NCBI GenBank assembly: GCA_014138725.1
Contig: JACJID010000005.1
Span: 124,001-188,000 of the forward strand
Direction: 5' to 3'
Source of the DNA: Kutzneria viridogrisea
Lineage (GTDB): Bacteria > Actinomycetota > Actinomycetes > Mycobacteriales > Pseudonocardiaceae
DNA length: 64,000 bases
Shown here: positions 64,000 through 64,000 of the stretch, piece after piece
Numbering within the stretch: position 1 is the first letter of the stretch
Layout of the letters: every line of letters begins with the position of its first letter
Notes under the pieces: generated by a model
Seen by the model: the letters and a program-made list of their open reading frames with translations, nothing else
What the model was told of the DNA's origin: nothing
The model's database searches: none
Made by a program: the position numbers and the translations under genes

Positions 64000-64000
64000 G

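Overview
The window is very GC-rich, gene-dense DNA with many GTG and some TTG starts, 4-base ATGA/GTGA gene overlaps and many apparently leaderless genes. The gene content points to an actinobacterium, most likely of the order Pseudonocardiales (inference, genus not determinable): a fused CydDC exporter, a BfrB-length ferritin, LLM/F420-type oxidoreductase, SigE-type and ECF sigma factors, a septum-formation protein and IdeR/DtxR-like iron boxes. I see no transposase, integrase, phage gene, CRISPR array or rRNA. It reads as chromosome core and near-core.

Layout. 1-5.6 kb: a sugar-use locus (ROK kinase, GntR repressor with two operator-like palindromes, sugar-porter MFS transporter, large secreted toroid/LamG protein). 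5.6-10 kb: HAD phosphatase, LLM oxidoreductase, an HTH remnant and a TetR-drug exporter pair with an operator-like palindrome. 10-16.6 kb: serS, a YjfLMC-like ATP-grasp/DUF350 operon, septum-formation protein, zincin, phosphoglycerate-mutase family enzyme and pheA. 16.7-27 kb: macro domain, flavin reductase, GNAT, a DevR/DevS-like pair, cydABDC, and a GDT1-type transporter behind a yybP-ykoY (Mn) riboswitch. 27-31 kb: homogentisate catabolism (IclR, fahA, an unknown linked protein, hmgA). 32-40 kb: a five-gene MoxR/VWA/SWIM/DUF5691/DUF5682 operon related to E. coli yehLMPQ. 40-51 kb: DUF2470 protein and ferritin with iron boxes, CPBP protease, arginine deiminase, aldo-keto reductase, DUF952, SEC-C protein, GDPD and P450. 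51-64 kb: SigE-type sigma with its partner, a LytS/LytTR/DUF485/SSS uptake operon divergent from lactate-utilisation lutABC, a Fpg/Nei glycosylase, a sigma factor fused to an anti-sigma-like membrane tail, and tRNA-Gly with a strong terminator.

The least explained signals are non-coding. A 110-bp element occurs twice, identical and inverted, 8 kb apart, plus one diverged copy, and all three copies lie between convergent genes. A second intergenic element starts in the upstream gene's stop codon and ends in a Shine-Dalgarno sequence exactly 5 nt before the next start. A cluster of at least seven DnaA-box-like 9-mers lies at 45.74-45.85 kb. At least nine genes show a TANNNT hexamer 6-8 nt before the start codon, suggesting widespread leaderless transcription.
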